A stretch of 64,000 bases of DNA from assembly GCF_000271665.2 (NCBI RefSeq), contig NZ_CP010978.1, positions 776,501 to 840,500 on the forward strand, in the 5' to 3' direction. The translations under genes and the position numbers were made by a program. A model generated the notes under the pieces. The model saw nothing but the letters and a program-made list of their open reading frames with translations. It was not told where the DNA came from and did not search any database. This document shows, in pieces, positions 26,874 to 36,017 of this stretch. Within the stretch, counting starts at the first letter, position 1. Each line of letters begins with the position of its first letter. Source of the DNA: Pelosinus fermentans JBW45 (GTDB lineage: Bacteria; Bacillota; Negativicutes; DSM-13327).

Positions 26874-27311
26874 ATGAAAAATATATGGCGTTGGCTAATC
26901 GTTTTGACTATTATGATCATTATATATTTCCTATCGGATATACCCAATCTTCATTTGATCAGTGAAGCGCAGATCCCACTTTGGTTACGACGTTTCGCTA
27001 GCCAATATTACATCAAGATTGGATCACAAGGCTACTTCTCCTATATGTTTTCGCTGCATCCTGATTTCATTCTGCATAAAATTGGCCATATTGTAGCTTT
27101 TGGCACACTGGGGATCAGCATCTATTGGGCTGCTAGATACTCAGTAGTCTGGGCGATCATCTTAACAGCCATAGCAGCTGCCTTTGATGAATGGCATCAA
27201 TACTTCATACCAGGCCGCAGCAGCCGCTTCGGCGACGTAGTCCTAGACACGCTAGCAGCCACCATCTTCATATTACTAGTCAAATTCATGAAACAACCCC
27301 CAAAATCCTAG
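26874..27311 (+). CDS. VanZ family membrane protein
   Basis: This 145-aa protein has about four membrane spans and the VanZ signature near its end, FDEWHQYFIPGRSSRFGDVV. Members occur near cell-wall and polysaccharide genes; the molecular function is not settled. The central part of the protein has many aromatic residues. It follows the rml operon closely with GAGGAAAA before its ATG. A dispersed repeat lies just behind its stop codon. Confidence 0.85.
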   Translation: MKNIWRWLIVLTIMIIIYFLSDIPNLHLISEAQIPLWLRRFASQYYIKIGSQGYFSYMFSLHPDFILHKIGHIVAFGTLGISIYWAARYSVVWAIILTAIAAAFDEWHQYFIPGRSSRFGDVVLDTLAATIFILLVKFMKQPPKS

Positions 27312-27318
27312 TCCCCCA

Positions 27319-27359
27319 ATTCCCCTCTAGAGAGGGGTGCCCACAGGGCGGGGTGTGTC
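27319..27359 (+). repeat. CCCCTCTAGAGAGGGG-type dispersed repeat, copy 3
   Basis: The palindrome CCCCTCTAGAGAGGGG is followed by TGCCCACAGGGC (a small stem) and GGGGTGTGTC. It starts eight bases after the VanZ stop codon. Confidence 0.85.
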
Positions 27360-27389
27360 GTTCCCCAAAATAATAGGGAGGAAACAACA

Positions 27390-28580
27390 ATGAATTTTAT
27401 CATCAGAATGATCATAGGTCTATCGATCTTATTCATTATACCTCTAACGAATACCTATGCTGAAAATGCAGAAACTCCACCACGGGAAACAGGCTGGTAC
27501 TTTCCTTATCTAGGCCAGGGAAAAGGTACTTGGGATGCCAGCGTAGGGGTTTTTCTTTGGACTGATACCTTCCATACCCGTAATCTGCAATTCAGAGGGG
27601 ATATGGATTTAGCTCCAGGTGTGCGCTGGCATACTGTGGTTCGCTCCAATCGTGAACAAGATACCTTAAGAGGCTTTCATCCTCATTTTGATGAGAACTA
27701 TCTGGAGGGCTATGGATTTCATAAAAGTCAGAATGGCACCTTAAGTGCCAGTTTGCGCATTGGTAACATGAGATATCTGCATTTTCCTTATCCCGATTCC
27801 ATTGCGGTATTTGATCAAGTGCCAGGGATTAGTGATTTAACCGATGGAGCAAAAACTGGCTATAGCGGAGAGCTCTTGACCTTGGATTATGCTCACAAAA
27901 CAGGTCTAGGATTGCATGTAAGCGGGATCAACTGGGATTTTGGCAGAGAGGGTGGTTCAAAGATCTTAGAGGATTATGTCTTCTATCGCCAGAATTTTGG
28001 AAAACTGCACTTTGAAACCCATGTAGGGGGACTAGCAGTAAGGCCGGAACCTTTGGGGCGCAAGGAAAATGGTTATAATGTCTATTTGGGAACCAATGGA
28101 ACCCGATATACAGTCGGTTTGCTCTATGAAAAATTACAGAATCAGCCTGCTTACACAGGCGTCATGGTGAGTTTCCCCATGAATCATACAACGAAAGCCA
28201 TGGGTAAGGTAGCCTTTGACTACGATCGTACTCCTGAAGGATTTGCAATGCAAATACCATTAGTGTCAGGCAGGATTGGCGGTATAGAGAAAAAAGTGCC
28301 AGAAGGCGGCGTATTAGTCGGAGAAGTCAAAGCAGAACGCCTGCGTACCTATTGGCAGAACGGTCAGGTTCGCAATTACTATGAACATCGTATCTCCTCT
28401 TGGGGAGAAACAGGCGGCAGTGATCTGATTGTGGTCATGAAAGAAGAACCATGGTATCTGCAAACAGAAGCACTCGTCAGCCCTCATAATTTCTCAGTAG
28501 GGATTAAGACATGGGAACGCGATCGTCAAGGACCGGCACAGCTGAGTCAGAAAGTGACCTATCAGTTTTATAAAAAATAG
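27390..28580 (+). CDS. Predicted outer membrane protein of unknown function
   Basis: This 396-aa protein has a signal peptide ending near residue 25 (NTYA). The rest is a beta-rich sequence with many alternating aromatic residues and tight turns, as in an outer membrane barrel. It ends VTYQFYKK rather than in Phe, so barrel insertion is uncertain. The N-terminal region GWYFPYLGQGKGTWDASVG is notable. Proteins of this kind sit beside exopolysaccharide genes in related organisms, but I cannot name the family. GGGAGGAAA precedes the ATG and a terminator follows. Confidence 0.7.
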   Translation: MNFIIRMIIGLSILFIIPLTNTYAENAETPPRETGWYFPYLGQGKGTWDASVGVFLWTDTFHTRNLQFRGDMDLAPGVRWHTVVRSNREQDTLRGFHPHFDENYLEGYGFHKSQNGTLSASLRIGNMRYLHFPYPDSIAVFDQVPGISDLTDGAKTGYSGELLTLDYAHKTGLGLHVSGINWDFGREGGSKILEDYVFYRQNFGKLHFETHVGGLAVRPEPLGRKENGYNVYLGTNGTRYTVGLLYEKLQNQPAYTGVMVSFPMNHTTKAMGKVAFDYDRTPEGFAMQIPLVSGRIGGIEKKVPEGGVLVGEVKAERLRTYWQNGQVRNYYEHRISSWGETGGSDLIVVMKEEPWYLQTEALVSPHNFSVGIKTWERDRQGPAQLSQKVTYQFYKK

Positions 28581-28589
28581 TTGAAAGAG

Positions 28590-28627
28590 AATGCCGTGAC
28601 AATCACATGCCACGGCATTACTTTTTT
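28590..28627 (+). terminator. Rho-independent terminator
   Basis: AATGCCGTG (28590-28598) pairs with CACGGCATT (28611-28619), followed by ACTTTTTTATT. Confidence 0.9.
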
Positions 28628-28630
28628 ATT

Positions 28631-28674
28631 TTTCTCTATGCTCTCTGTGCATCTCCGTGTCCCCTGTGTTTAAC
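28631..28674. repeat. Solo right end of an AACCACAGAG-type element (degenerate)
   Basis: TTCTCTATGCTCTCTGTGC followed by ATCTCCGTGTCCCCTGTG and TTTAAC resembles the right ends at 9871-9903 and 10816-10848. No left end was found. Confidence 0.45.
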
Positions 28675-28786
28675 GTTCTTCACTCTGGTCTCAATGACGC
28701 AGGACGCAAGGAGTTTTTCTATGTCAATTACAATCTTAGTTTGCTATAATGTTACAAAAGGTATCTAAATAAAGGAGTATTCGAAC

Positions 28787-29581
28787 ATGTTTGATCTACA
28801 TAGTCATATTATCCCAGGTATAGATGACGGTTCAAAGTATATGGAAATGTCTTTAGCGATGTTGCAAATGGCTGTGGAAAATGGTACGAAGGGAATTGTT
28901 GCCACTCCACACATCATAGAAGGCGAATGGCTGCCTGCCTGGGATCGAGTTCTTGCTGAATGTGATACACTAAGGCAAGAAGCGCAAAAAGCAGGAATTG
29001 AAATACCTATATTTCCAGGTGGAGAGGTTGCGATACATTTCGATATATTAGAAAAATTGAAAGGTCCAGGGTCATATTGTATTAATGGCGGTCGCTATCT
29101 ATTAGTGGAATTGCCAGCAAACCATATTCCCAGCTTTACGGATGACTTCTTTTTCGCCCTTCAAGCCAGAGGGATAACGCCCATCCTAGCACATCCAGAA
29201 CGACATCCCGAAATTGCTAAGAAACCAGAACTCCTTGTAGAATGGATTGGTAAAGGGATATTGACACAAATGAATGGTACAAGTATCACTGGACATATGG
29301 GAGAGCGAGTGATGGCTACGGCAGAGCTGCTGCTGGTTAATAATATGGTTCATAGTTTGGGATCTGATGCTCACCGTATAAATCACCGTAATACCAATTT
29401 GACTCCTGCAATAAAAAAAATTACAGAGTTGATTGGAATAAAGAAAACTCAAAGCATTACAGTGGAAAATTCGAATCATATTATTAGCGGTAAAGATGTG
29501 GATATTCCTACTATCAGCGATATACAATACCCTAAGAAAACCAAGGGAATCATGGCTTGGATAGGTAGTATATGGAAGTGA
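28787..29581 (+). CDS. Tyrosine-protein phosphatase, CpsB/CapC type (PHP domain)
   Basis: This 264-aa PHP-fold phosphatase removes phosphate from the C-terminal tyrosines of the polysaccharide kinase. FDLHSHIIPGIDDGS holds the first metal ligands, VATPHI the next, and LAHPERH and LGSDAHR the remaining ones. This matches CpsB, CapC and YwqE. It opens the first exopolysaccharide locus, whose kinase lies at 32248. TATAAT (28745-28750) upstream is a likely -10 element, and AAAGGAG precedes the ATG. The second locus at 54.6 kb lacks this gene, so one phosphatase may serve both kinases. Confidence 0.9.
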   Translation: MFDLHSHIIPGIDDGSKYMEMSLAMLQMAVENGTKGIVATPHIIEGEWLPAWDRVLAECDTLRQEAQKAGIEIPIFPGGEVAIHFDILEKLKGPGSYCINGGRYLLVELPANHIPSFTDDFFFALQARGITPILAHPERHPEIAKKPELLVEWIGKGILTQMNGTSITGHMGERVMATAELLLVNNMVHSLGSDAHRINHRNTNLTPAIKKITELIGIKKTQSITVENSNHIISGKDVDIPTISDIQYPKKTKGIMAWIGSIWK

Positions 29582-29625
29582 GATATAGTTGGTATTGACA
29601 GAAAAAATAAAAAAAGAATACAAAG

Positions 29626-29643
29626 GTATATCGAAAGATATAC
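29626..29643 (+). repeat. Small hairpin ahead of the 67-aa gene
   Basis: GTATATC (29626-29632) pairs with GATATAC (29637-29643) around GAAA, a stable tetraloop. No T run follows, so it is more likely a leader or RNA-stability element than a terminator. Confidence 0.4.
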
Positions 29644-29732
29644 GACTAAAGTCCTTTACAATGAGATTGTCCTAAGGTATACTAAATTATGGAAAGAAAA
29701 TATGACCATAATTTGGTAAAAGGGCTGATATA

Positions 29733-29936
29733 ATGGAAAAACAATTATTGCGCATAACGGAATTGAAGGAACAAATATTAGCTTCAGGTTATCATCCGGT
29801 TCAATTCAATGATATGGTAAAAGAAATTATAGGTAAAGTGCCCTTAGCAAATATCACTTTTGAACAAAGTTGTGAGCTAATTGAGAACTTGGAATATTAC
29901 TGCGAATTTTCTAAGAAATGCAAAAGTAAATTATAA
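29733..29936 (+). CDS. Conserved small protein preceding the exopolysaccharide operon, copy 1
   Basis: This 67-aa protein of unknown function has a close paralog at 54599, again directly before a wza-type gene. Shared features are a leading RI-x-ELK/EQ helix, SGYHP/AGYHP, and a C-terminal EQSCELIENLEYYCEF with three cysteines in the C-x10-C-x6-C range. It lacks a signal peptide and membrane span, so it is likely cytosolic and helical. The conserved position suggests a regulator or partner of the export/kinase system, but this is inference. AAAGGG precedes the ATG. Confidence 0.75.
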   Translation: MEKQLLRITELKEQILASGYHPVQFNDMVKEIIGKVPLANITFEQSCELIENLEYYCEFSKKCKSKL

Positions 29937-29954
29937 ATAAATAATCAGAATATG

Positions 29955-29991
29955 CGACTAGGCCTTCTTAGGGAAGGCCTAGTCGCATATT
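29955..29991 (+). terminator. Inverted repeat behind the small gene
   Basis: TGCGACTAGGCCTTC pairs with GAAGGCCTAGTCGCA around TTAGG, giving a long perfect stem followed by TATTTC. With only a short T-rich tail it may act as a partial terminator or attenuator before the wza-type gene. Confidence 0.65.
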
Positions 29992-30107
29992 TCGGCATAA
30001 ATTGGAAAGTATTTTTCATAATAATGGCAGGATTAATGTATTGAAACATAGAAATATAATATTCGACTATTTAATATATAAAACAACAGCACTCGGGAGG
30101 TTTTTTG

Positions 30108-30743
30108 GTGAGACGAGCTATCATGATGTTGACTTTAGCTGTATTTATCTTTAATATAGCTGGAAATCTGGTCTGGGCGGAAGAATATCGTTTAGATTCA
30201 GGTGATGTCCTTACGATCGGCGTTTGGGGTTATGAGGAATTACAAATGAAAGAAGTGGCAATTAGGCCCGATGGAAAGATGTCCTTTCCCATCGTTGGAG
30301 AAGTACAAGCTGCAGGGCTTTCTACAGGACAATTAACAGATCTACTGACAAAAGGCCTCAGTGATTTTGTTAAAGAACCAAAGGTAAGTATCAATATTGC
30401 AAAGCTCCATACAACCCGAGTCTACGTCCTTGGTGAAGTAGCTAAACCGGGTATGTATGAGTTGGAAAAACAGCATAATTTACTAGATGCTCTCGGCGCT
30501 GCTGGAAGCTATACCTCAGATGCAGCCAAGAAGAAAGTACATATTATTCGTAAAGATCAGACGAGTACTCCCATAAAGGTGAATATAATGAATATTTGGG
30601 AAAAAGGGGATATGACACAAAATTATGCCCTCGGGGATGGAGATGTTGTCTATTTATCTAGTAATGGTAAGATTCATTTTGCTTCCGACATTCTCCCATG
30701 GATTTCAGCCACATATCAAGTAACAAGAATGAATGATGAGTAA
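30108..30743 (+). CDS. Polysaccharide export protein (Wza family), copy 1
   Basis: This 211-aa periplasmic/outer membrane export protein has a signal peptide ending near VWA (residue 24). The Poly_export domain follows, YRLDSGDVLTIGVWGYEEL with IRPDGKMSFPIVGEV. A SLBB domain then contains VYVLGEVAKPGMYEL and LLDALGAAGSY. No lipobox cysteine is seen, unlike E. coli Wza. GTG 30108 is chosen because GGGAGG lies seven bases upstream and the paralog has the same arrangement; TTG at 30105 is the alternative. It is followed by the Wzz-type gene after 32 bases. Confidence 0.9.
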   Translation: MRRAIMMLTLAVFIFNIAGNLVWAEEYRLDSGDVLTIGVWGYEELQMKEVAIRPDGKMSFPIVGEVQAAGLSTGQLTDLLTKGLSDFVKEPKVSINIAKLHTTRVYVLGEVAKPGMYELEKQHNLLDALGAAGSYTSDAAKKKVHIIRKDQTSTPIKVNIMNIWEKGDMTQNYALGDGDVVYLSSNGKIHFASDILPWISATYQVTRMNDE

Positions 30744-30775
30744 TAAATGCGAATAAGGAGTTTGGAGGAAAGATA

Positions 30776-32251
30776 GTGGAAGAAACAACAATCGATCTAA
30801 AGGATATAATAAAGACGCTAAAAAAGCGTCGTGGATTAATTATTAAAATTTTTACAGGTATGGTGGTTTTCGCCGTAGCTATAAGCTTTCTGGTTCCACC
30901 AACTTATGAGGCAGAGACCAATTTGCGTATTAAGCAGCCCAAAGGACTGGCTAATTCCTTACTTGGGGATTTGCCTATGGGGAATTCAGGGGCAACGAAA
31001 CAATTGATGTCAACCTATGCGGAAATACTCAAAAGCCGTACAGTAGTACAAGCTGTCATCGATAAAACGCAAACAGATGGAGTAAGCGAAGAGGATATTC
31101 CGACTTATGAACAAATGCTTAAGCGTATTACAACCCAACCAGTTAAGGATACGGAGATATTAAAGGTTAAAGTAACTGCAAAATCTCCTGAAGAAGCTGA
31201 ATTAGTAGCTAATACGTTAGTAAATACATTCAATGAACGAATGACATATTTAGTACGCTCTGAACAAACTGGAATCCGAGAATTTATCGGTGAGCGCTTG
31301 AAAGAGTCCAAAAAAGAACTAGAGCAGGCTGAAACAGTATTAGAAAAATATAAACGAGAACAAAAGATCGTGGCTCCTGAAGAAGAAACGAAGGCCATGG
31401 TAGATAAATTTGCAGCCGTTGATAAACTAGCAGCGGAAAACACAGTAGCAATGTCTGCCGCGCAAGCAAGACTGGGCACTGCCAAGCAGCAGCTAAATAA
31501 AGAAAAACCAGGTTTTGTTGCTGATAGCCCTCTGATTCAACAATATAAGACTAAGTTGGCAGAATTAGAGGTCAACTTAGTAAGTTTATCTTCCAAATAT
31601 ACGGAAAAACATCCAGAAGTAATGGCGACTCGTGCGGCTATCAATGAAACAAATAGCAAATTGAGTAGTGAAATTTCCCGAGTCATTACTGCAGATGCTC
31701 CTTCTATGAACCCTATTCACCAAGGTTTATTGCAGAGCCAAATTGAATCAGAAGCTGAGATTGCGGCTCGTACAGCACAAAGTCAAGCGATAAAAGGTAT
31801 TATGACCAGTAGTGAACAAGACTTGAATAAGCTTCCAGCTAAGGAACAGGGTTTAGCAAAAGTCATGCGAGATGCCAATGTAAATCAAGAAATTTATATA
31901 ATGCTCGCCAAACGTCATGAGGAAGCCCGGATTAGTGAAGCTATGCAGCCTACGGATGTACAGATCATTGATGTAGCCATTGCGCCAGAGAAACCAATAA
32001 GTCCTAAGAAAACATTGAATGTAGTGATTGCTGCGATTCTGGGACTATTTGTTGGTACAGGAATTGCCTTTCTCTTAGAATATATGAATAAGACGGTTCG
32101 GAATGCAGATGACGTACAGCAGTATCTCGATCTTCCTGTATTAGGGAGCATTCCAGATTTTGATAGCAAAGTAACGATTGGTGAGACAGGAATATGGTCT
32201 AACATAAAAAAAATGGTGACAGCTAACAGCAAGGAGGGGAGACAAGGATGA
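30776..32251 (+). CDS. Chain-length determinant / tyrosine kinase modulator (Wzz family), copy 1
   Basis: This 491-aa inner membrane protein has a first span at about residues 22-40 and a last span at about 408-428 (VVIAAILGLFVGTGIAFLLE), preceded by the proline-rich EKPISPKKT. Between them is a long periplasmic coiled-coil region. It controls polymer length and activates the cytoplasmic kinase encoded next. GTG 30776 follows TTGGAGGAAAG. The stop overlaps the kinase start by four bases (ATGA). Confidence 0.9.
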   Translation: MEETTIDLKDIIKTLKKRRGLIIKIFTGMVVFAVAISFLVPPTYEAETNLRIKQPKGLANSLLGDLPMGNSGATKQLMSTYAEILKSRTVVQAVIDKTQTDGVSEEDIPTYEQMLKRITTQPVKDTEILKVKVTAKSPEEAELVANTLVNTFNERMTYLVRSEQTGIREFIGERLKESKKELEQAETVLEKYKREQKIVAPEEETKAMVDKFAAVDKLAAENTVAMSAAQARLGTAKQQLNKEKPGFVADSPLIQQYKTKLAELEVNLVSLSSKYTEKHPEVMATRAAINETNSKLSSEISRVITADAPSMNPIHQGLLQSQIESEAEIAARTAQSQAIKGIMTSSEQDLNKLPAKEQGLAKVMRDANVNQEIYIMLAKRHEEARISEAMQPTDVQIIDVAIAPEKPISPKKTLNVVIAAILGLFVGTGIAFLLEYMNKTVRNADDVQQYLDLPVLGSIPDFDSKVTIGETGIWSNIKKMVTANSKEGRQG

Positions 32252-32940
32252 CAACGACACGCAAACTAATTGTATACGAAGATGCGAAATCTCCTATTGC
32301 TGAGGCATATCGTACCTTGAGAACCAATATCCAGTTTTCGAAAACCGATGGTGAACTAAAGACCATCATGTTTACCAGCTCAGGACCAGGGGAAGGAAAG
32401 TCAACAACAATTGCCAATACCGCAGTGGCTTTGGCGCAGTCTGGAAAGAAAGTTATTCTTGTAGATTGTGACTTGAGGAAACCTGTACAACATAAAATTT
32501 TTGGTAAAAAGAATCGTGGAGTTACGAATATTCTGGTAGAGGAAATAGAGGCAGATCACTTTATCCAAGAAACCCAAGTGGAAAATCTTAGACTACTAAC
32601 CAGCGGTCCGATTCCGCCAAATCCGTCAGAACTGCTGGGTTCTGCTAAAATGCAAGAGTTAATCAAGTACCTTAAAACCCAAGCGGATTATGTCATTATT
32701 GATGCTCCTCCGGTTATTGCTGTTACCGATGCATCAGTATTGGCTTCCAAAGTGGATGGGATTACTTTAATAATTAATTCAGGATCTGTACGCCCTGAGA
32801 TGGCTCAAAAGGCAAAAGATTTACTGATAAAAGCCAATGGACATTTGCTGGGAGTTATTTTAAACCGCGTAGAAATTGAAGAAGAACATGCTTATTACTA
32901 CTATTATTATGGTAGTGATGATAAAAAAATAGCAAAATGA
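32248..32940 (+). CDS. Tyrosine-protein kinase, CpsD/CapB type (BY-kinase), copy 1
   Basis: This 230-aa BY-kinase acts with the preceding Wzz-type protein in control of polysaccharide export. KSPIAEAYRTLRTNI is the oligomerisation motif. SSGPGEGKST is Walker A, VILVDCDLRKP is Walker A', and YVIIDAPPV is Walker B. The C-terminus has a run of six tyrosines (about residues 216-221), the autophosphorylation cluster on which CpsB-type phosphatases act. It overlaps the previous gene by four bases. Confidence 0.93.
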   Translation: MTTTRKLIVYEDAKSPIAEAYRTLRTNIQFSKTDGELKTIMFTSSGPGEGKSTTIANTAVALAQSGKKVILVDCDLRKPVQHKIFGKKNRGVTNILVEEIEADHFIQETQVENLRLLTSGPIPPNPSELLGSAKMQELIKYLKTQADYVIIDAPPVIAVTDASVLASKVDGITLIINSGSVRPEMAQKAKDLLIKANGHLLGVILNRVEIEEEHAYYYYYYGSDDKKIAK

Positions 32941-33195
32941 TAGATGCCAATACTTAATAATAAAACATCTAGTCGGCAAATAGTCAAAGTGACCTAATTG
33001 CCAGCTAGATGTATCGTGTAGTTCGAATTGAAAAATTTGTGACATTTTTCAATTCAATTTAAAAACATTAAACGCTAAGATGGATTCCATATACTACCAT
33101 TACTCTGTTTTAATTATAAATGACGATTATTTGAAATTTCTTTGTTTTTATAAAAGAAATTTCAAATAATTCATTAGCGAAAAAGAAAGGAGACG
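32941..33195 (+). promoter_or_regulatory. Three successive inverted repeats between kinase and glycosyltransferase genes
   Basis: The gap contains three hairpins. ACATCTAG/CTAGATGT with GGCAA/TTGCC lies at 32965-33012. GAATTGAAAAAT with ATTTTTCAATTC is a perfect 12-bp stem at 33025-33055. ATTATTTGAAATTTCTTT (33126-33143) with 33153-33170 is a perfect 18-bp stem. None has a clear terminator T run. Such a series could regulate transcript ratio between the export genes and the downstream synthesis genes. The equivalent gap in the second locus (57751-57791) is short and lacks them. Confidence 0.55.
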
Positions 33196-34686
33196 ATGTA
33201 TATGACACCTCCTACCCATATTTTAGCAGTTAAACAACCTGTACAAGCCAATTCTATATATTCTCGTATTGGGCGTTATATGGCGTCAGTGATTCTAATG
33301 GCAGTAGATTATATGGCTGTGGTTCTTGCGATATTAACAGCCTGGTATTTGCGTGCTGTTTTGCTTCCATATCATTTTCCGACATTACCACCTTTTCATA
33401 TTAACAACACCTATGTTTATTTTGTTTTTCCTTTGACCTATTTTCTGTTTTTAGCATATGAAGGCATGTACAAAAAAAGACTGCCCTTCTGGAAAAGTGT
33501 TGAAATATTATTTAAAATCTGTGCTTATGTGAGTGCTTTGGCCATTGTTGTTATGTATTTTACAGGGAAGGCAGAAAACATTTCTCGTGCCTTTATTGGA
33601 CTAACCTGGTTCTTTAGTTTTATATATCTCATTTCTACGCGCTATGTTACTAAAAGGATACTTGTCGGTATTGGTTTATGGCAGAAGCCGGTAGTGATTG
33701 TTGGCGCAGGAAAGACAGCAGAAATCTTGGCAAAAAGCTTTGAAGACGAGCCTAATCTTGGATATAAAATTATTGGATTAGTCGAGGATAATTACGTAGA
33801 TCGTCCTTTAATACACAAATATCCTCACATTGGTGGATTTGCCAATGTAGAGCAGGCTGTCATCAATAGTCGGGTACAGGATGTAATCATTGCTACTCCA
33901 GGTCTTGCTAGGGAAGAAATGTTGAATCTAGTATATAGGATTCAGCCTTATGTGAGAAATTTAACCATAGTACCGGATTTGTTTGGTGTTCCCTTAAGTA
34001 ATATGGAAGTAGAAACATTATATAATGAAAAAACAGTGATGTTAAAAGCACGCAACAACCTTTCGTTATTTAGAAATCGATTTATTAAGAGGCTCTTTGA
34101 TGTTGTAACAGGAATTTTCATTTTCAGTTTTATTTCTCCCGTTTTAGTAGTGTTATATCTGGCTGTAAAATATGATTCTCAAGGACCAGCATTGCACGTT
34201 GCTAGAAGGTTGGGGAAAAATGGGGAAGAATTTTTATGCTATAAATTTAGGACTATGCATGTTAATGCTGATAATATGCTAGAAGAATATTTTCAACAAA
34301 ATCCTGAAGCAAAAGAAGAATGGGATAAATTTGCTAAATTAAAAAATGATGATCCACGTGTTACTAAAGCTGGTAAATGGCTCAGAAAATACAGCTTGGA
34401 TGAATTGCCGCAGATTGTGAATGTTTTAATTGGTAATATGAGTCTTGTTGGGCCGCGTCCTTATTTGCCACGAGAAAAAGCTAGAATGGGATATTTAGCG
34501 AATACCATTCTGGAAACCGTGCCAGGTATTACTGGGCTCTGGCAAGTTAGTGGTCGCAATGAGATCGAATTTGAGGGGCGATTACAGTTGGATTCATGGT
34601 ATGTACGTAATTGGTCAGTGTGGCACGATATGGTCCTGTTATTAAAAACGGTGAATGTTGTTCTAGGTAGAAAAGGTGCGTATTGA
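33196..34686 (+). CDS. Undecaprenyl-phosphate sugar-phosphate transferase, WbaP-like
   Basis: This 496-aa enzyme starts repeat-unit synthesis by moving a sugar phosphate to undecaprenyl phosphate. Four to five N-terminal membrane spans (to about residue 150) are followed by a Rossmann-like domain (VVIVGAGKTAEILAKSF). The C-terminal bacterial sugar transferase domain contains CYKFRTMHVNAD, YSLDELPQIVNVL and GNMSLVGPRPYLPREKARMG. The three-part layout matches WbaP, which commonly uses UDP-galactose; the substrate here is not certain. ATG 33202 is an alternative start with better spacing to AAAGGAG. Confidence 0.9.
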   Translation: MYMTPPTHILAVKQPVQANSIYSRIGRYMASVILMAVDYMAVVLAILTAWYLRAVLLPYHFPTLPPFHINNTYVYFVFPLTYFLFLAYEGMYKKRLPFWKSVEILFKICAYVSALAIVVMYFTGKAENISRAFIGLTWFFSFIYLISTRYVTKRILVGIGLWQKPVVIVGAGKTAEILAKSFEDEPNLGYKIIGLVEDNYVDRPLIHKYPHIGGFANVEQAVINSRVQDVIIATPGLAREEMLNLVYRIQPYVRNLTIVPDLFGVPLSNMEVETLYNEKTVMLKARNNLSLFRNRFIKRLFDVVTGIFIFSFISPVLVVLYLAVKYDSQGPALHVARRLGKNGEEFLCYKFRTMHVNADNMLEEYFQQNPEAKEEWDKFAKLKNDDPRVTKAGKWLRKYSLDELPQIVNVLIGNMSLVGPRPYLPREKARMGYLANTILETVPGITGLWQVSGRNEIEFEGRLQLDSWYVRNWSVWHDMVLLLKTVNVVLGRKGAY

Positions 34687-34719
34687 TATAATACAAGGTG
34701 GAACTATTTTTAAGTACTT

Positions 34720-36015
34720 ATGGGGTTTGTTAATATGGTAATAAAGAAAGAACTTTCTCATGATAAACGTAAGCTTTTGGGAAATACGTTGGCTTATTCA
34801 ATAATACATTATGCTAATTACTTGCTACCGTTAGCAATAATTCCATTACTTGTTCGTGCATTGGGACCAGAAAAATTTGGGCTGTTAGGTTTAGCACAAG
34901 CATTAATGACATACTTAGAAATAATAGTTGATTTTGGTTTATCTATCACTGCCCCTAAAGAAGTTGCACTATACCGGGATGATAGAAATAAATTGAATAC
35001 TATTTTTAATAGTATTCTTTTTTCAAAAGTATTATTAGCAGTTATTGCATTTCTTGTATTGAGTATTGTCCTTTTTGCAGTTACAAAATTTAGAATAAAT
35101 TTTTCTATATTTTTAATAATGTTTGGTATTGTTATAGCAAAATGTTTGTCACCAGCTTGGTTTTACCAGGGATTAGAAAAGGTGCAGTTATACCTTTTTA
35201 TAACTATGTTTTTTCGAATACTATATGCTGTGAGTATATTTATAATTATTAAATATCCTGAGGATTATTTAATCGCTGCTGGTTTACAAGTGAGTTGCCT
35301 AATTATAGGGGAGACGATTGCACTTTGTATTGCAATTCGAAGTCATTCATTACGTTTTGTTATTCCATCTTGGCAAGATATCAAGTACGTAAATCAAAAT
35401 GGTTGGCATTTATTTATGTCAAGAATAACGTTAGCTTTGTATACTAGTGGCAATACTGTAATTCTTGGATTCTACACTAGCGAGCTAATAACAGGTTATT
35501 ATGTAGCAGCAGAAAGGGTTATTCGTGCAATTGAGAATATGATTCAACCGGTGATCAATGCCTTGTATCCTTATATAGTAAGGAATAAAAATATAAAGTT
35601 TATGGTTAAGGTCATCGTTATGAGTGTATTAATTTCTAGCTTTGGCACTATTGGATTAATATATTCTTCAGATTTAATTATAATGAAGTTATTTGGCTCT
35701 GCTTATTTCGAAAGCATAGATATTTTAAAAATTATGTCCTTGGAACTTGCAATTGCTATTCCATCGGCTCTATTAGGTGTGACTTATCTGGTTGCTTTTG
35801 GCAAAACGAGAATGTTCAGTTTTAGCAATATATTTGGTGTATCATTCTATTTTGTAAGTTTATTATTTATTATTCCAAACATTAGCATAACTAAGGTAAT
35901 TATAATTTCAATACTATCCCATCTAATAGTATTATTAATAAGATCATTTGGAGCAATACAAATATATAGTGAGGCAAAGCGATGTAGTGTAAATGGAGAG
36001 AAAGGCGTGAAATAA
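34720..36015 (+). CDS. Oligosaccharide flippase (Wzx type), copy 1
   Basis: This 431-aa integral membrane protein has about 12 spans and belongs to the polysaccharide transporter/MATE-like flippases. ALGPEKFGLLGLAQALMTYL near the N-terminus and AWFYQGLEK are typical. It would flip undecaprenyl-linked repeat units across the inner membrane. A gene with the same order and many similar residues is at 59181. The coding sequence is very AT-rich, as often for Wzx genes. The next gene begins three bases after the stop. Confidence 0.9.
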   Translation: MGFVNMVIKKELSHDKRKLLGNTLAYSIIHYANYLLPLAIIPLLVRALGPEKFGLLGLAQALMTYLEIIVDFGLSITAPKEVALYRDDRNKLNTIFNSILFSKVLLAVIAFLVLSIVLFAVTKFRINFSIFLIMFGIVIAKCLSPAWFYQGLEKVQLYLFITMFFRILYAVSIFIIIKYPEDYLIAAGLQVSCLIIGETIALCIAIRSHSLRFVIPSWQDIKYVNQNGWHLFMSRITLALYTSGNTVILGFYTSELITGYYVAAERVIRAIENMIQPVINALYPYIVRNKNIKFMVKVIVMSVLISSFGTIGLIYSSDLIIMKLFGSAYFESIDILKIMSLELAIAIPSALLGVTYLVAFGKTRMFSFSNIFGVSFYFVSLLFIIPNISITKVIIISILSHLIVLLIRSFGAIQIYSEAKRCSVNGEKGVK

Positions 36016-36017
36016 TA

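Noticed and set aside
29581-29732. Possible c-di-GMP riboswitch before the 67-aa gene
   Set aside because: Only a small GAAA-capped hairpin is seen. The conserved GEMM-type blocks are absent.
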